The notes below the pieces were generated by a model, which worked only from the letters and a program-made list of their open reading frames with translations, was not told the DNA's origin and ran no database searches. Of a stretch of DNA of 46,549 bases, positions 37,558-46,164 are shown in pieces (within the stretch, counting starts at the first letter, position 1; each line of letters starts with the position of its first letter). The DNA comes from Gemmatimonadota bacterium. GTDB taxonomy: Bacteria > Gemmatimonadota > Gemmatimonadetes > Longimicrobiales > RSA9. The stretch lies in NCBI GenBank assembly GCA_039715185.1, contig JBDLIA010000017.1, forward strand, positions 1 through 46,549. Direction: 5' to 3'. A program made the position numbers and the translations under genes.

Positions 37558-39768
37558 TCAGGGCCCTTCGGGATCCAGCCCCAACACCTTGATCAGAAAG
37601 GCGATCTGGTCGGCCCCGGTCTCTGCCCGTTCCTCAGGCGTCCCGCCGGGCGAGTGACCCGCTTCCCACGCCACCTTGAGCAACTGCGGGTGCCCACACT
37701 CGCGCGTCGCCGCTCCGTCGGGTCCCTGCATGGCGGCGGCGAACTTGTAGGCGTGGACCGGTGAGGTGACTTCGTCGAGCGCTCCGGCCTGGACGATCAT
37801 GGGCGGGTAGCACACCGATGGATCGATACCGTGGTAGGGAGAGATGCGCCTCAGCACCTCGAACTCCTCCGGGTCATCGGCGGTCCCGAACTCGCTCGGC
37901 CAGCCGCCGAACAGGTGATAGCGCAGCATGTCCAGGGTCGGGTACTGGATCAGCGTGGCGGCGAACAGCTCGGGGCGGCGCATGGCGCTGATCGCCGGCA
38001 GCACTCCGCTGGCGCTGCCGCCGTTGCCCACCAGGTAGCGGGGCGACGTGCGGCCGCTCTCCACGAGGAACTCCGCGGCGGCGATGTAGTCGCCGATCAC
38101 CGTCTCCTTGTTGAGGATCCGGCCCGCCTCCCACCAGTCGTTGCCGTACTCGCCGCCTCCGCGGATGCCGGGCAAGGCGTACACGCCGCCCAGGTCCAGC
38201 CAGGGGATGAACTCGGGCTGATACCAGGGAAACGCGGACCAGCCGGAGGCTCCGTAGGCGTACATGAGGACGGGCGTGTTGCTGTCCGGCTCGATGTCGG
38301 CTCGGTGCACCAGGAACATCGGCACCCGGGTGCCGTCGAAGCTCTCGTAGAACACCTGCTCGAACGTGTAACGGTCCGGATCGTAGGTCAGTTCGGGACG
38401 CTCGTACAGCTCGGTGGCGCCGCTCTCGATATCGAGCTGGTAGACGGAGCCGGGATCGTACAGGATGTTCAGCCCGAAGTGGACGGTGGTCCGGTCGGGG
38501 CTGTCCGGCAGGCCGAACAGGAAGCCCTGGCCGGTGAAGTCGATCTCGTGGCGCAGCGAGCCGTCCAGCTCGTGGATACGCAGGGTCGAGCGCGAGTCCA
38601 CCCTGTAGGGGACGAGGTAGGCGTTCTTGGCCAGGCTCACCCAGCCGATCGGGAAGTCGCGCTCGGGGATGATCTCGACCCACTGCGAGGGATCCGGTCT
38701 AGCCGGGTCGATCTTGACCAGGCGTTGGTTGGGCGCGTCCAACGTGGTGCGCACGATCAGCTCGTCGCCGGCGGTTCCTTCGAAGGTGTACATGGCGTCG
38801 TCGGTGTCGATCAGCTCGACCACGTCGCCCCACGGGCGCGTTCCCTTCGTCATCGGGAAGTAGTAGAGACGGTTGCCCGGCATAGCCGGATCGGTGAGCG
38901 AAAGGGTCAGGTAGCGCCCATCCAGCGATATCGCAGGGAAGAAGAACCAGCTCGGCTGATCGGGCCGCTCGTAAACGAGGACATCGCTCGACTGGTCCGT
39001 GCCCAGGCGATGGTAGAACAGCTTCACGTCGGACACTGCGGTGCGCAGGCCGCCGGCGGCCTCGGGGACCTCGAAGCGCGTATAGAAGAACCCGTCCGCG
39101 GTCGCGTCCCAGGCAATACCGCCCCTACCGGTCAGGTAGCCGTTCAGGGCTTCTGGTCCCCACTCGCCCGTCGTGGTGTCGAGCACCCGAAGCTCGGGCC
39201 AGCGAGACTGCGCCTCGGCCACCTGAACGACCATCTTCGATCCGTCCAGGCTCAGGGTCGTGCCCCTGATACGCTGTGTTTCGACAAGCGCTTCGTGGAA
39301 GTCGATCAGCAGCTCACGCTCGCCGCCGCGCTCCACCCAGATCTGCTGCAGGATCTTGCCCGCCGGCCGAATCGTCACGAAGGAGCGTTCGCCGCGATGG
39401 ATGGGCGCGGAGATGCGGTCGTAGGTCTGGTAGTCGAGGATGCGCCGCTCGGTCTCCGCGTGGCCTTCCACGTCGGCGACGAACTCCTTCAGTAGGCCAT
39501 CCTGCTCGCGGAGCCAGGCCTGTGCGTCGTCCGAGTCGAACTCCTCGAGCCAGCGGTAGGGGTCGGCGACATCGGTACCGTGCATGTCGTCGATCCGGTC
39601 GACGGTCTTGGCGTCCGGATACGCCATCGCGAAGCTCGGCGCCTCGCCCGGGCCGTCGGACCCGAAGGCCGTGTCGCAGGAGACGAGCATCACAGCCAGC
39701 GCGGCCACGGCCGTGAGGCCGGAGATCCGCCGGGTCGTCCGAGCCGCGGAGAGATTCGTCGCTCGCAT
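37558..39768 (-). CDS. Prolyl-oligopeptidase-family (S9) lipoprotein peptidase
   Basis: ATG 39768 has GGAG 6 nt upstream and a probable -10 box TATACT (minus strand, 39810-39805). The 736-aa product has a lipoprotein signal (VAALAVMLVSC), an N-terminal propeller domain including PYRWLEEFDSDDAQAWL, and a C-terminal alpha/beta-hydrolase. The triad is Ser585 in GNGGSASG, Asp665 in GALDEVTSP and His705 in AGHSPGG. The nucleophile elbow is GGSASG rather than GGSxGG, and the Arg that follows the catalytic Asp in prolyl oligopeptidases (DDRV) is Val here. Cleavage of short, perhaps Pro-containing, peptides outside the cytoplasm is expected. Confidence 0.92.
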   Translation of the reverse strand: MRATNLSAARTTRRISGLTAVAALAVMLVSCDTAFGSDGPGEAPSFAMAYPDAKTVDRIDDMHGTDVADPYRWLEEFDSDDAQAWLREQDGLLKEFVADVEGHAETERRILDYQTYDRISAPIHRGERSFVTIRPAGKILQQIWVERGGERELLIDFHEALVETQRIRGTTLSLDGSKMVVQVAEAQSRWPELRVLDTTTGEWGPEALNGYLTGRGGIAWDATADGFFYTRFEVPEAAGGLRTAVSDVKLFYHRLGTDQSSDVLVYERPDQPSWFFFPAISLDGRYLTLSLTDPAMPGNRLYYFPMTKGTRPWGDVVELIDTDDAMYTFEGTAGDELIVRTTLDAPNQRLVKIDPARPDPSQWVEIIPERDFPIGWVSLAKNAYLVPYRVDSRSTLRIHELDGSLRHEIDFTGQGFLFGLPDSPDRTTVHFGLNILYDPGSVYQLDIESGATELYERPELTYDPDRYTFEQVFYESFDGTRVPMFLVHRADIEPDSNTPVLMYAYGASGWSAFPWYQPEFIPWLDLGGVYALPGIRGGGEYGNDWWEAGRILNKETVIGDYIAAAEFLVESGRTSPRYLVGNGGSASGVLPAISAMRRPELFAATLIQYPTLDMLRYHLFGGWPSEFGTADDPEEFEVLRRISPYHGIDPSVCYPPMIVQAGALDEVTSPVHAYKFAAAMQGPDGAATRECGHPQLLKVAWEAGHSPGGTPEERAETGADQIAFLIKVLGLDPEGP

Positions 39769-39846
39769 CAGGAACTCCGTTCTTCTTGATGAAATTTTTC
39801 GTTCAGTATAGATGCCGCTGACTTCTGATCGGTTGCATTGGTGGTC

Positions 39847-41499
39847 CTACGAGCGGAGGCTCAGGCTTTCGGCTGCGGCCGCGCGGACCCGGTCGTCGGG
39901 GTCATTCCGGGCCTCCCGCAGCGCGCGGTCCGGCAGATAGCCGCTAGTGCCACGCAGTCCGCGCACGGCGACGAGCCGCGTGTCCGGATCCGCGCTGCGC
40001 ACGACCAGATCGGAGAGCCGTTTGATCGCGGGTACGCACTTGATCTCGCCGATCGCCCAGGTGGCGGCCAGCCTGATCCGGGCGTCGGTGGAGCCGGTCA
40101 GCTCTTCCAGCTCGTAGAAGGCGCGCCGGTCGCGGGTCCGACCCAGGGCCAGGATTACCGCCTCGCGCACGCGTGCGTCTTCGTCGTCGAGGAGGCGCAT
40201 GAGGGGGACGGTGGCCATGCGCGAGCCCACGTCCACCGCGGCGGTCGCGGCGGTGGCCCGCACCTCGGCTGACTCGTCTCCCAGCAGCCTCACCACCGCG
40301 GACAGCGCGCGGACGTCGGCAAGCTCGCCTAGCGTCCGCGCGGAGCCGGCGCGGACCTCCGCCTCCGGTGCGGACACCCCGACCAGGGCATGCGCACGGC
40401 GGGCATCCCTGTCAGAGCCGAGGCCGAACGCGACGACGGCGAGCGCGCCGGCCAGGCCGACGACCCCGGTGCGGACGAGCAGCGCCCTGGAAGCCTGCTC
40501 CAACCCGCGAAAGCGGAGCACGCCGCGCACGCGATCCCGCAGCGCCGACCCCGACGCCATCGTCATCACCGGGCCCGGCCGCAGCCGCCGCGGCAACGCT
40601 TCCCGCGCGGCTTCGAGCAGCACCTCGGCGTATGCGCGACGACGGGTGCCGTGCCGCAGCACGATCTCGTCGCACGCCGTCTCCGCCTCCGCGCGCGCCC
40701 TGCGGGCGGCCCACAGGACGGCCGGGTTGGGCCAGTAGAGCGCGCACGCGATCTCGCCGGCCAGGTACGTGACGTAGTCCCACCTGCGCACGTGGGCGAG
40801 CTCGTGAAGGAGAACGGCGCGCAGCCTGTCCCTGTCCCAGGAGGCCGCCGCCTTCGGCAACCCGACCGTGGGCCTCAGAATGCCCCAGCACGCGGGCGCG
40901 GGAGCAGCCTCGACCGCGACCAGGCTGACCGCTCGCCGGATGCCCAGCTCTTTGGCCACTTCCGAAGCGACCTGGTGGGCCGCATCGTGCCGCCAGGGGG
41001 GCGACCGCCTGCCGGTGATGCGGAGCGCCACGAGCCTGCCGATCAGCCTGGCGAGCAGGATTCCCGCGCCGATTCCCCAAGCCAACAAGAGCAGCGCGAC
41101 CCACGGCAGCGCGGGGCCCTCGGCGCGCTCGCCCGCGACCGACGTTGCTTCTGACTCCGCCTGGAACGGAGCGGGCGCGAGAGGCGAACGGAGGCCACGC
41201 GCGTCCATCAGCACGGGCTCAGCCGCGGTCCTCAGGGGCGCGGCCGGCGCTTCCCACAGCTCGGCGGGGATCACCCCCGCCACGAACTTCCGGTCGGGGA
41301 CCAGCGCCGAGGCCGCCGGCAGGATGAGGAGGCCGGCGAGCAGGCCGCCCCACGCCACGTGACGCAGCGACGCACCTCTGCCCGTGGCCATCCGCGCGAG
41401 CGCCCACGCGACGAGCACCAGCGCGGTGCCGCGCACGAAGATCCACACGCCGAGCTCCAGCACGACGCCGCCGGTCATCCACGCAAGGAGCGCGCTCAC
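39847..41499 (-). CDS. M56 (BlaR1-like) membrane metallopeptidase fused to HEAT repeats
   Basis: GTG 41499 overlaps the BlaI-type stop (GTGA). The 550-aa product has four to five transmembrane helices, a cytoplasmic M56 site HELAHVRRWDY (His232-His236 with its Glu) and a downstream ETACDEIVL. Instead of the extracellular penicillin-binding domain of BlaR1, residues about 385-550 are HEAT-like repeats (VRAGSARTLGELADVRALSAV, VRATAATAAVDVGSRMATVPLM, VREAVILALGRTRDRRA, IRLAATWAIGEI). These probably lie outside after the last helix near 360 and could sense or scaffold partner proteins. It is coupled to the BlaI-type repressor. Confidence 0.9.
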   Translation of the reverse strand: MSALLAWMTGGVVLELGVWIFVRGTALVLVAWALARMATGRGASLRHVAWGGLLAGLLILPAASALVPDRKFVAGVIPAELWEAPAAPLRTAAEPVLMDARGLRSPLAPAPFQAESEATSVAGERAEGPALPWVALLLLAWGIGAGILLARLIGRLVALRITGRRSPPWRHDAAHQVASEVAKELGIRRAVSLVAVEAAPAPACWGILRPTVGLPKAAASWDRDRLRAVLLHELAHVRRWDYVTYLAGEIACALYWPNPAVLWAARRARAEAETACDEIVLRHGTRRRAYAEVLLEAAREALPRRLRPGPVMTMASGSALRDRVRGVLRFRGLEQASRALLVRTGVVGLAGALAVVAFGLGSDRDARRAHALVGVSAPEAEVRAGSARTLGELADVRALSAVVRLLGDESAEVRATAATAAVDVGSRMATVPLMRLLDDEDARVREAVILALGRTRDRRAFYELEELTGSTDARIRLAATWAIGEIKCVPAIKRLSDLVVRSADPDTRLVAVRGLRGTSGYLPDRALREARNDPDDRVRAAAAESLSLRS

Positions 41500-41882
41500 T
41501 CGTCGTCCTCCCGCTCCGCCTCGATCCAATCCGCGATCTCGTCCAGCTCTGTCTCGTCGAGTTGGTTCGACGACAGGTCGAGAAGCGTCAGCACGGCCTT
41601 GGACGACGCTCCGGCGAAGTACGTCGACAGCAGGTGGCGCAGCGCCTTTGCGGCCGCCGCGTCCGCGGGAACGGTTGGCCGGTAGATGTGCCTCGGCCCA
41701 TCGCTCCGGTGGGTGAGGATTCCCCTCTTCTCCAGCTTGCCGAGGGTGACCCGGACCGAATCCTCGGAAGTGCCCGGCGGCATCGCGGACGCGACCTCAG
41801 AGGCGGAGGCTTCGCCCAGGCGGTAGAGCGTCTCCAGGAGGTTGCGCTCGAGGCGGCTGAGTAGGGTCGGGTCGTAGGTCAT
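41496..41882 (-). CDS. BlaI/MecI-family repressor
   Basis: ATG 41882 begins a 128-aa protein with a BlaI winged helix: LSRLERNLLETLYRLGEASASEVASAM, SEDSVRVTLGKLEKRGILTHRSDG, then HIYRPTVPADAAAAKAL and a C-terminal dimerisation helix. It would repress its own operon and be cleaved when the M56 partner is activated. No beta-lactamase lies next to it, so the trigger is probably not an antibiotic. Its promoter region is 41883-42134, shared with the divergent reductase gene; I saw no classical BlaI box there. Confidence 0.92.
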   Translation of the reverse strand: MTYDPTLLSRLERNLLETLYRLGEASASEVASAMPPGTSEDSVRVTLGKLEKRGILTHRSDGPRHIYRPTVPADAAAAKALRHLLSTYFAGASSKAVLTLLDLSSNQLDETELDEIADWIEAEREDDE

Positions 41883-42064
41883 GCGCTGTGCTGAAGCTTT
41901 TATTTCTGAACCTGAGCCTAGTGTGGACCCGGGCGTCGGTCAAGCGGCGGCGTGCCCGGTCACGCGGCGCGGCGTCCGCCGGGTCAAGCTGTGCGGCCTC
42001 ATCCCGTCCATGGCCCGTTATGTTGTCCCGTCGACGGAACGGTAGCCGCTCGAGGGCATTGTAG

Positions 42065-42089
42065 AACTCGTTCGAGTTTCGAACGATCT
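42065..42089. promoter_or_regulatory. Degenerate palindrome related to the 75-nt repeat core
   Basis: AACTCGTTCGAG, a T and TTCGAACGATCT resemble the repeat core but without its flanks: the preceding TCGCGATTCGC is absent and the distance to CTGAAGC is 37 nt, not 31. It lies about 45-70 bp upstream of the reductase start and may be an operator. GAACGATC also matches the TetR half-site at 14557. Confidence 0.4.
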
Positions 42090-42134
42090 CCTCATCGCCG
42101 AATCGTGGCAGTACGAGGGCAGGAGGCTGAAGCA

Positions 42135-43097
42135 GTGACGATCGCGATCATCGGAGCGGGAGGCGTCGGTGGCTACTTCGGCGCGCGCTGGGCGGCCGCT
42201 GGGCACGACGTCACGCTGATCGCGCGCGGCGATCACCTGGAGGCGATCCGCGCGCGCGGGGTCCGGCTGGTCAGCCCGGCGGGCGATGCCGTCGTCCCGG
42301 TGTTGGCCGTGGAGGACACGAGCGGCATCGGGCAGGTCGACGCCGTGCTCGTGGCCACCAAGACCTGGCAGCTCCCCGACGCCGCCGGTCATCTACGCGC
42401 CCTGGTCGGCCAAGACACGGTCGTGTTCGGCGCCCAGAACGGCGTCGAGGCTCCCGACCAGTTGGCCGCTGTCGTCGGTCGCGAGAGAGTCCTCGGCGGC
42501 ACCTGCCGCATCATCGCCTTCATCGCCGAACCGGGGGTCATCAAGCACGTGGGGGTCGAGCCTACCCTGCTCGTGGGCGAACCGGACGGTGGGGACTCGG
42601 GGCGCGTTCGGGCGCTCGAGGCGGCGCTCGACCTGGGCCCGGCGGCGCGGCTCATCGCCTCCGCCGACATCCGCGCGGAGCTGTGGCGGAAGTTCCTGTT
42701 CTTCGCGCCGATGAGCGGCGTGGGGGCCGTGACGCGAGCCACGGTGGGCGCGATCAGGGAGCAGACGGAAACACGCACCATGCTCCGGGCGGCTTTCGAT
42801 GAGGTCTACGCGGTCAGCGTCGCAGCCGGCATCGGCCTCCCGGAGGGCGTGGTCGACACCATCGACGCGTTCGTCGACACGCTGCCTCACGACGGCACCA
42901 GCTCGCTTCAGCGCGACTTCGACGCCGGCCGCAGGACGGAGCTCGACGCGCTGGCCGGCGCGATGACGCGGCTGGGCCGAAAGCACCGCGTGCCCACGCC
43001 GGTGCACGATCTCCTCTACGCGGCGCTGCTTCCCATGGAGCGGAGGGCGCGCGGCGAGGTCGAATCGTCACACCCCCGAATGCGGCTGCGGGGATGA
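42135..43097 (+). CDS. 2-dehydropantoate 2-reductase family protein (PanE/ApbA-like)
   Basis: GTG 42135 has AGGAGG at 42121-42126. The 320-aa protein has an N-terminal NADPH-binding loop IAIIGAGGVGGYFGARWAAAGH, then VATKTWQL, NGVEAPDQL and VLGGTCRI. The C-terminal helical domain has the catalytic-region Lys (ELWRKFLFFAPMSGVGAVTRA) and QRDFDAGRRTELDALAG. That is the ketopantoate reductase layout, but paralogs reduce other 2-oxo acids. No panB or panC is adjacent, so the pantothenate role is not certain. Confidence 0.9.
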   Translation: MTIAIIGAGGVGGYFGARWAAAGHDVTLIARGDHLEAIRARGVRLVSPAGDAVVPVLAVEDTSGIGQVDAVLVATKTWQLPDAAGHLRALVGQDTVVFGAQNGVEAPDQLAAVVGRERVLGGTCRIIAFIAEPGVIKHVGVEPTLLVGEPDGGDSGRVRALEAALDLGPAARLIASADIRAELWRKFLFFAPMSGVGAVTRATVGAIREQTETRTMLRAAFDEVYAVSVAAGIGLPEGVVDTIDAFVDTLPHDGTSSLQRDFDAGRRTELDALAGAMTRLGRKHRVPTPVHDLLYAALLPMERRARGEVESSHPRMRLRG

Positions 43098-43254
43098 GTG
43101 GTTCGTTGCCGATGCGCCCCCGCACGTAATCGTTGCCCCGTAGGCCATGCCGCTGCTACCTATGGGCTCAGCACTCCCTTCCCGTTTCACCGCAGGCGCT
43201 CGCCCCTCCCGTTCCCGCACGCGGCTCTCCCCGCGCACGAGTGAGGAGCCTGTC

Positions 43255-43719
43255 ATGCCCAGAATCGGCTTGCTTTGCGCGCTCGCCCTCGTCGTGGCCT
43301 GTGGGGACGACGGCCCGACGGGGCCCGGCGCGCCGGCCGAGCTCGAGCTCGCGCCGGAGGTCGCCGCCTTCGTCGCGTCCATGAACAGCCACCGCATCGC
43401 AGAGGGATGCGCGGCGCTGGAGTGGGACGTCGACGTGGAAGCGGTGGCGACGGCTCACAGCCAGGACATGGTCGACCGGAGCTTCTTCTCCCACACCAAT
43501 CCCGACGGTGACGGTCCCGGCGATAGACTGGCGCAAGCGGAGATCGACTACAGCGGTTGGGCCGAGAACATCGCGGCCGGGTACACGAGCGGGGAGTCCG
43601 TGCTCGGCGCCTGGCTGAACAGCTCGGGGCACAGGGCCAACATCGAAAACTGCTCCCTCATGCACCACGGCGTGGGCCTGGTCGACACCCACTGGACGCA
43701 CGTATTCCTGAGGCCGTAG
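43255..43719 (+). CDS. CAP-domain (SCP/PR1-like) lipoprotein
   Basis: ATG 43255 has GAGGAG upstream; the open frame starts earlier but without a site. The 154-aa product has a lipoprotein signal ending VVAC, followed by one CAP domain: FVASMNSHRIAEGCAALEWDVD, ATAHSQDMVDRSFFSHTNPDG, YSGWAENIAAGYTSG, and WLNSSGHRANIENCSLMHHGVGL. The His, Glu and His of the CAP cavity are present. Bacterial CAP proteins are secreted with unclear biochemical roles. Confidence 0.9.
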   Translation: MPRIGLLCALALVVACGDDGPTGPGAPAELELAPEVAAFVASMNSHRIAEGCAALEWDVDVEAVATAHSQDMVDRSFFSHTNPDGDGPGDRLAQAEIDYSGWAENIAAGYTSGESVLGAWLNSSGHRANIENCSLMHHGVGLVDTHWTHVFLRP

Positions 43720-43793
43720 GGGTCAACTAAAACCTCCCGGGGGGCATCCGTGATTCGCAGCGGGAAACGGTACCCGAATTCGAGGCGCTTCTC

Positions 43794-44789
43794 TTGTCGA
43801 TCCTGCCCGAACCGCAACCCGCACAAGCTGGCCGCCAGCGCGTGAATCCGCGGGGCCCGGTCCTGTGCGCCGCGCTGGTGTCCGCGCTCGCGCACGCGGC
43901 CTGCGCGCCACCGACCGCCGATAGACCCGCCGTCTCCGGCTGGTTCGCGAGCTGGCGCGCGCACCCCGACTCGGTCGCCTTCGACGGCGTGAGCGACGTG
44001 TTCTACGCCTTCGCGCTGCCCACCCCCGACGGCGGCCTGGACTCCATCCCGCGCCCGGACCGCCTGCGCGCGCTGGTGGCCCGCGGGGGCGACGAGGGAT
44101 TCGGCGTGCACCTGACGGTCGGCGGCTGGAACGACGGCGATGACACCGCGTTCGAGACTCTGGCCGCGGACTCGGCGGCCCGGGAGAGATTCGCGCGCGC
44201 GCTGGCTGACGCGGCCCGCGATTACGGCCTCGCCGGCGTGGAGATCGACTGGGAGCACCCCGACCTGGGGCCGTCTGCCGCGCACTACCTGGCGCTGGTG
44301 CGGACCCTGGACGAGGCGCTGCGGCCGGCCGGCATCGGGCTCGCGGTGGCCGTGGCCGGATCCTGGGCCTGGGGCGGGGGCGGCGTCCGGCCGGAGGTCT
44401 TCGACCACGTTGATCGCGTGCACGTGATGGCGTACGCGGGCGGCTACGGACGGCACCATTCGTCCTTCCGCTACGCGCGCAGCGCTATCGACCTCTACCT
44501 GGACATGGGCGCTCCGGCGGAAAAGCTGTTCCTCGGGGTGCCTTTCTACGGCCTCTCTTCCGCAGGTGAGACGATGCTCTATCGGGAGATCCTGGCCCAG
44601 GAACCCGACGCCGCGACGCGCGACAGCGTCGGGATGTTCTACTACAACGGGCGCGAGACGCTGCTGCGAAAGGCCCGCCTCGTAGACGAAGAAGGCCTCG
44701 GCGGGCTGATCGCCTGGGACCTCACGGCGGACGCCACCGGAGTCGACGCGCTCCTGGGGGTACTCGTGGGCCGAGCGGACGGCTCCTGA
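43794..44789 (+). CDS. GH18-like lipoprotein with altered catalytic motif
   Basis: The 331-aa product follows the glycoside-hydrolase family 18 barrel: GVHLTVGGWNDGD as the second strand motif, AGVEIDWEHPD for the catalytic strand, VMAYAGGYG, LFLGVPFYGLSS and GGLIAWDLTAD. The catalytic Glu154 and Asp152 are kept, but the other two acids of DGxDxDxE are Ala147 and Glu150, so chitinase activity may be weak. A lipoprotein signal precedes it (PVLCAALVSALAHAAC). The start may be TTG 43794 or GTG 43842; the latter begins closer to the signal. Confidence 0.83.
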   Translation: MSILPEPQPAQAGRQRVNPRGPVLCAALVSALAHAACAPPTADRPAVSGWFASWRAHPDSVAFDGVSDVFYAFALPTPDGGLDSIPRPDRLRALVARGGDEGFGVHLTVGGWNDGDDTAFETLAADSAARERFARALADAARDYGLAGVEIDWEHPDLGPSAAHYLALVRTLDEALRPAGIGLAVAVAGSWAWGGGGVRPEVFDHVDRVHVMAYAGGYGRHHSSFRYARSAIDLYLDMGAPAEKLFLGVPFYGLSSAGETMLYREILAQEPDAATRDSVGMFYYNGRETLLRKARLVDEEGLGGLIAWDLTADATGVDALLGVLVGRADGS

Positions 44790-44825
44790 GGCGGGGCCGC
44801 GCCCCGAACGACGTGGCTCGCCCGC

Positions 44826-45740
44826 TTACCTGCCGTCCGGCGTGAACGCCCCGGCCTCGTAGGACTGACCCCCGAGCGGCTCGCCGCGAGCGCCGAGGTT
44901 GCCGATGGCGTTTCGGAAGTTCACCGGCAGAGAGAACTTGCGCGTGTAGTTGCCCGGAGCGCGGTACACCGCGAAGTGCAGGTGGGGCACGCCGCCGGTC
45001 GCGCCGGTGTTGCCGCTGAGGGCGATGGGCTGGCCCTGCGTGACCACGTCCCCGACCTGCACGAGCGCCCCGTTGAGCATCAGGTGCGTGTAGCGCACGG
45101 CGGTGCCGTCCGCGTGCTCGATGAACACGTTGTTCTCGTTCCCCGACGCGTTGTCGCCGTCCACGAAGCTCTCCTGCACGGAAAACACGACGCCGGCGCG
45201 CGCGGCCCTGATCGTATCGCCGATGGCCGTGTTGAAATCGTAGGCGAAGGTCAGGTTGTGGCCGCCGTTGGCGAAGCAGTTGCCCTGCATGACGCCGAAC
45301 AACTCGCCCACGGCGTAGGGCAGCACGTACGGAGACGTGGCCTGGTCGTCGAAGCCTTCGTCGCAGATGATCTCGCCGCGCCCGACGCCGACCGAGAAGT
45401 TCTGCGTGTTGGTGCCCACCGAGTTGGTGGCGATTATCGCGACGGCGAAGGAAGCCTCCGCGTTGTCCCAGCCCGCGGCGCCAGTCAGGGCCCCCGTGGC
45501 CGCGTTGAAGTTGAGCCAGGCCGGAGTCGTGGCCGATAGCTGGTCGGCGCCCGTGGCCGTCACGTTGTATAGGTAGACCCGGTTGTGGTCGACGAAGGTC
45601 ACCGGCGTTGACGTGAACGTGGGAGCCTGCCCGGGGTTGTCCTCGTCATTGCCTGGGGCTGTCGCTTCGCTCCCGCAGGCAACGGCGGTGGCCGCGGCAA
45701 ATGCCCACAAGGCGGTGGCGGGCGCCTTGGCACGCTGCAT
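44826..45740 (-). CDS. M23-family (LytM-like) peptidase lipoprotein with Ig-like domain
   Basis: ATG 45740 is preferred because GAGG lies 9 nt upstream; ATG 45749 abuts that site. The 304-aa product has a lipoprotein signal (ATALWAFAAATAVAC), then an Ig/cadherin-like module of the putative-Ig type (PTFTSTPVTF, LSATTPAWLNFNAATGALTG). The LytM domain keeps zinc residues in GGHNLTFAYDF, and PHLHFAVY carries the catalytic and metal His. It is predicted to cut peptidoglycan cross-bridges or peptides in the periplasm. It is divergent from the ABM gene, 28 bp away. Confidence 0.9.
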   Translation of the reverse strand: MQRAKAPATALWAFAAATAVACGSEATAPGNDEDNPGQAPTFTSTPVTFVDHNRVYLYNVTATGADQLSATTPAWLNFNAATGALTGAAGWDNAEASFAVAIIATNSVGTNTQNFSVGVGRGEIICDEGFDDQATSPYVLPYAVGELFGVMQGNCFANGGHNLTFAYDFNTAIGDTIRAARAGVVFSVQESFVDGDNASGNENNVFIEHADGTAVRYTHLMLNGALVQVGDVVTQGQPIALSGNTGATGGVPHLHFAVYRAPGNYTRKFSLPVNFRNAIGNLGARGEPLGGQSYEAGAFTPDGR

Positions 45741-45768
45741 GGGATCCATCCTCGCGTGGAAGAAACCG

Positions 45769-46164
45769 ATGGCTACTGACGATTCCGGGGCGATCGAGCG
45801 GACGCGTCCGAATGAGCCCGCCGAACCGAAAACTCTCATCGTTACGACAAGTAACGCTGAGCACACCGTGGTCGTGACGGTGGACGCTCCGGAGGCGCTC
45901 CTGGGCGAGATGGCGGAGCACGCGCGCGCCGGGCTCGCCCGCTTCCGCGAGTGCGATGGCTTTCTGGGGGGAGCTCTGCACGTAACGCGGGATGGCGGGC
46001 GCTTGCTGCAGTACCTGCGCTGGCGGGACGAGGCCGCCTACGACGCGTGCATCGACGATCCCCGGTGGGACGAGATGCCGACTACCGCGCCGTTCCTGGC
46101 CGCGGTGCGTGAGGGCCGCGCCACGCTGGACGCGAGCGCGTACGCGGTGGTGGCGGTCTCATGA
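45769..46164 (+). CDS. Antibiotic-biosynthesis-monooxygenase (ABM) domain protein
   Basis: ATG 45769 has GGAAG 8 nt upstream. The 131-aa protein has a short polar lead (about residues 1-20) and then an ABM dimeric alpha-beta barrel: EHTVVVTVDAPEALLGEMAEHARAGLARF, LHVTRDGGRLLQYLRWRDEAAYDACI and a final strand DASAYAVVAVS. ABM proteins are cofactor-poor monooxygenases or heme and quinone handlers; the substrate is unknown. It overlaps the next gene by 4 nt. Confidence 0.85.
   Translation: MATDDSGAIERTRPNEPAEPKTLIVTTSNAEHTVVVTVDAPEALLGEMAEHARAGLARFRECDGFLGGALHVTRDGGRLLQYLRWRDEAAYDACIDDPRWDEMPTTAPFLAAVREGRATLDASAYAVVAVS

Noticed and set aside
37831-39495. 554-codon open frame on the plus strand
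   Set aside because: It is antisense to the S9 peptidase and shows no domain.
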